Source: a bacterium (GTDB lineage Bacteria; Hydrogenedentota; Hydrogenedentia; Hydrogenedentiales; SLHB01). From it: a DNA stretch of 14,724 bases. Positions within the stretch are counted from its first letter, which is position 1. Each line of letters begins with the position of its first letter. This document shows, piece after piece, positions 14,182 through 14,724 of this stretch. The notes under the pieces are model-generated. The model was not told the origin of the DNA. It worked only from the letters and a program-made list of their open reading frames with translations, and searched no databases. A program made the translations under genes and the position numbers. Location: NCBI GenBank assembly GCA_024231375.1, contig JAAEQP010001530.1:1-14724 (forward strand), read 5' to 3'.

Positions 14182-14187
14182 AGGAGG
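14182..14187 (+). promoter_or_regulatory. ribosome-binding site that sets the GTG start at 14196
   Basis: AGGAGG, a full consensus, lies 8 bases before GTG 14196. An ATG at 14189 lies in another frame, only one base after the AGGAGGT, and is closed at 14248, so it is not the start. Confidence 0.75.
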
Positions 14188-14195
14188 TATGTGCA

Positions 14196-14724
14196 GTGAT
14201 TGCCAAGGCCGTCGTCTTTCCCGACAAATGCGTCGCGGAGTTTCGTGACGTCACCGTACCCGACCCCGGTCCCCGCGACGTGGTCATTGACACCCATCTC
14301 TCGTGGATCAGCAACGGAACCGAGGGGTCTTTCTTCCGGTGCGAGCGCATCAACGGCGAAACACCGTATCGCGACGGCGATCCGTGGCCCTTCCCCATCG
14401 CCCCCGGCTACCAGAGCGTCGGCATTGTCACCCACGTGGGCGACGCTGTGGACGATATCCAGGTCGGACAGTGGGTGTTTGGCGCCATTGGCCGAATCGA
14501 GGGGATGTACGAGGCCGGCGGCGGTCACATCTCGCCGAAAGTCATGGACCGCTCACAGGTCTGGGCGATTCCCGAAGGCCTTCCGCCCGAGGCGTACAGC
14601 GGCCTCGTGCTGACGCAGGTTGGGTATAACTGCGGCACCCGCCCGCCCGTGAATGTGGGCGATACGGCGCTGGTCATCGGAGACGGAATGGTAGGGCATT
14701 GGTCGGCCCAGACGCTGCATCTGC
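14196..14724 (+). CDS. MDR-superfamily (zinc-type alcohol dehydrogenase-like) oxidoreductase, N-terminal part
   Basis: The frame opens at GTG 14196 and runs to the window end without a stop (176 codons). The beginning (IAKAVVFPDKCVAEFRDVTV) and the segment PIAPGYQSVGIVTHVGDAVDDIQVGQWVFG match the GroES-like catalytic domain of medium-chain dehydrogenases. VIGDGMVGHW near residues 159-168 is the glycine-rich start of the NAD(P)-binding Rossmann domain. Where zinc-dependent members have the Cys ligand in a CGSD-type motif, this protein reads SNGTEG at 39-44, as in SxGTE-type relatives, so the classical catalytic zinc site is probably absent or altered. The substrate is unknown; sugar or sugar-alcohol oxidation would fit the neighbouring glycosidase. 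It has its own promoter-like element, so it need not be co-transcribed with the upstream gene. Confidence 0.85.
   Translation, partial: MIAKAVVFPDKCVAEFRDVTVPDPGPRDVVIDTHLSWISNGTEGSFFRCERINGETPYRDGDPWPFPIAPGYQSVGIVTHVGDAVDDIQVGQWVFGAIGRIEGMYEAGGGHISPKVMDRSQVWAIPEGLPPEAYSGLVLTQVGYNCGTRPPVNVGDTALVIGDGMVGHWSAQTLHL

Noticed and set aside
13296..14528. 410-codon antisense frame opposite the glycosidase and oxidoreductase
   Set aside because: Long antisense frames are expected in GC-rich coding DNA; no motif, start context or domain is visible, and both sense genes are well supported.

Overview
The window is GC-rich bacterial DNA in which every supported gene reads on the plus strand. It looks chromosomal and comes from a Planctomycetota-, Lentisphaerota- or Hydrogenedentota-like bacterium. 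This placement is inferred from a prepilin with the [20 protein letters not shown] leader and a C-terminal H-x(10)-DG motif (a protein type greatly expanded in those lineages), from uncharacterised glycosidase-like proteins, and from frequent GTG starts. No rRNA, tRNA, CRISPR array, transposase or phage gene was seen.

Left part (1-5291), a core-metabolism cluster: the end of a TPR-type protein, then aroQ, an Xaa-Pro aminopeptidase, efp, accB and accC, packed with 4-nt overlaps or short gaps, followed by a two-helix membrane protein with a very acidic tail. The order aroQ, pepP-like, efp, accB, accC, then an Asp23/AmaP-like gene resembles the Bacillus subtilis yqhS-yqhT-efp...accB-accC-yqhY region. 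That suggests the membrane protein is a partner or regulator of acetyl-CoA carboxylase.

Middle part (5292-8036), a mixed amino-acid operon: hisI, trpE and trpG, ending in a good intrinsic terminator. Upstream lies a plausible promoter and then an unannotated 17-codon reading frame with its own Shine-Dalgarno. It encodes MPSNHLAYHRWRPCTHS, with three His and one Trp, overlaps one hairpin, and is followed by a CTCCTC element that can pair either with a downstream GAGGAG or with the hisI ribosome-binding site. This is the most interesting signal here: a candidate leader peptide sensing His and/or Trp for a combined his-trp operon.

Right part (8037-14724), accessory functions: a promoter with a perfect TATAAT leads into two co-directional genes, an uncharacterised 403-residue protein and an exported beta-propeller glycosidase-like protein. 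Then come a type IV prepilin-like protein with its own terminator, a large cytoplasmic glycosidase (GHL6-type barrel plus GH42-like trimerisation domain) with a possible operator over its promoter, and the start of an MDR-superfamily oxidoreductase that runs off the window. The theme is carbohydrate handling, but substrates cannot be read from the sequence.
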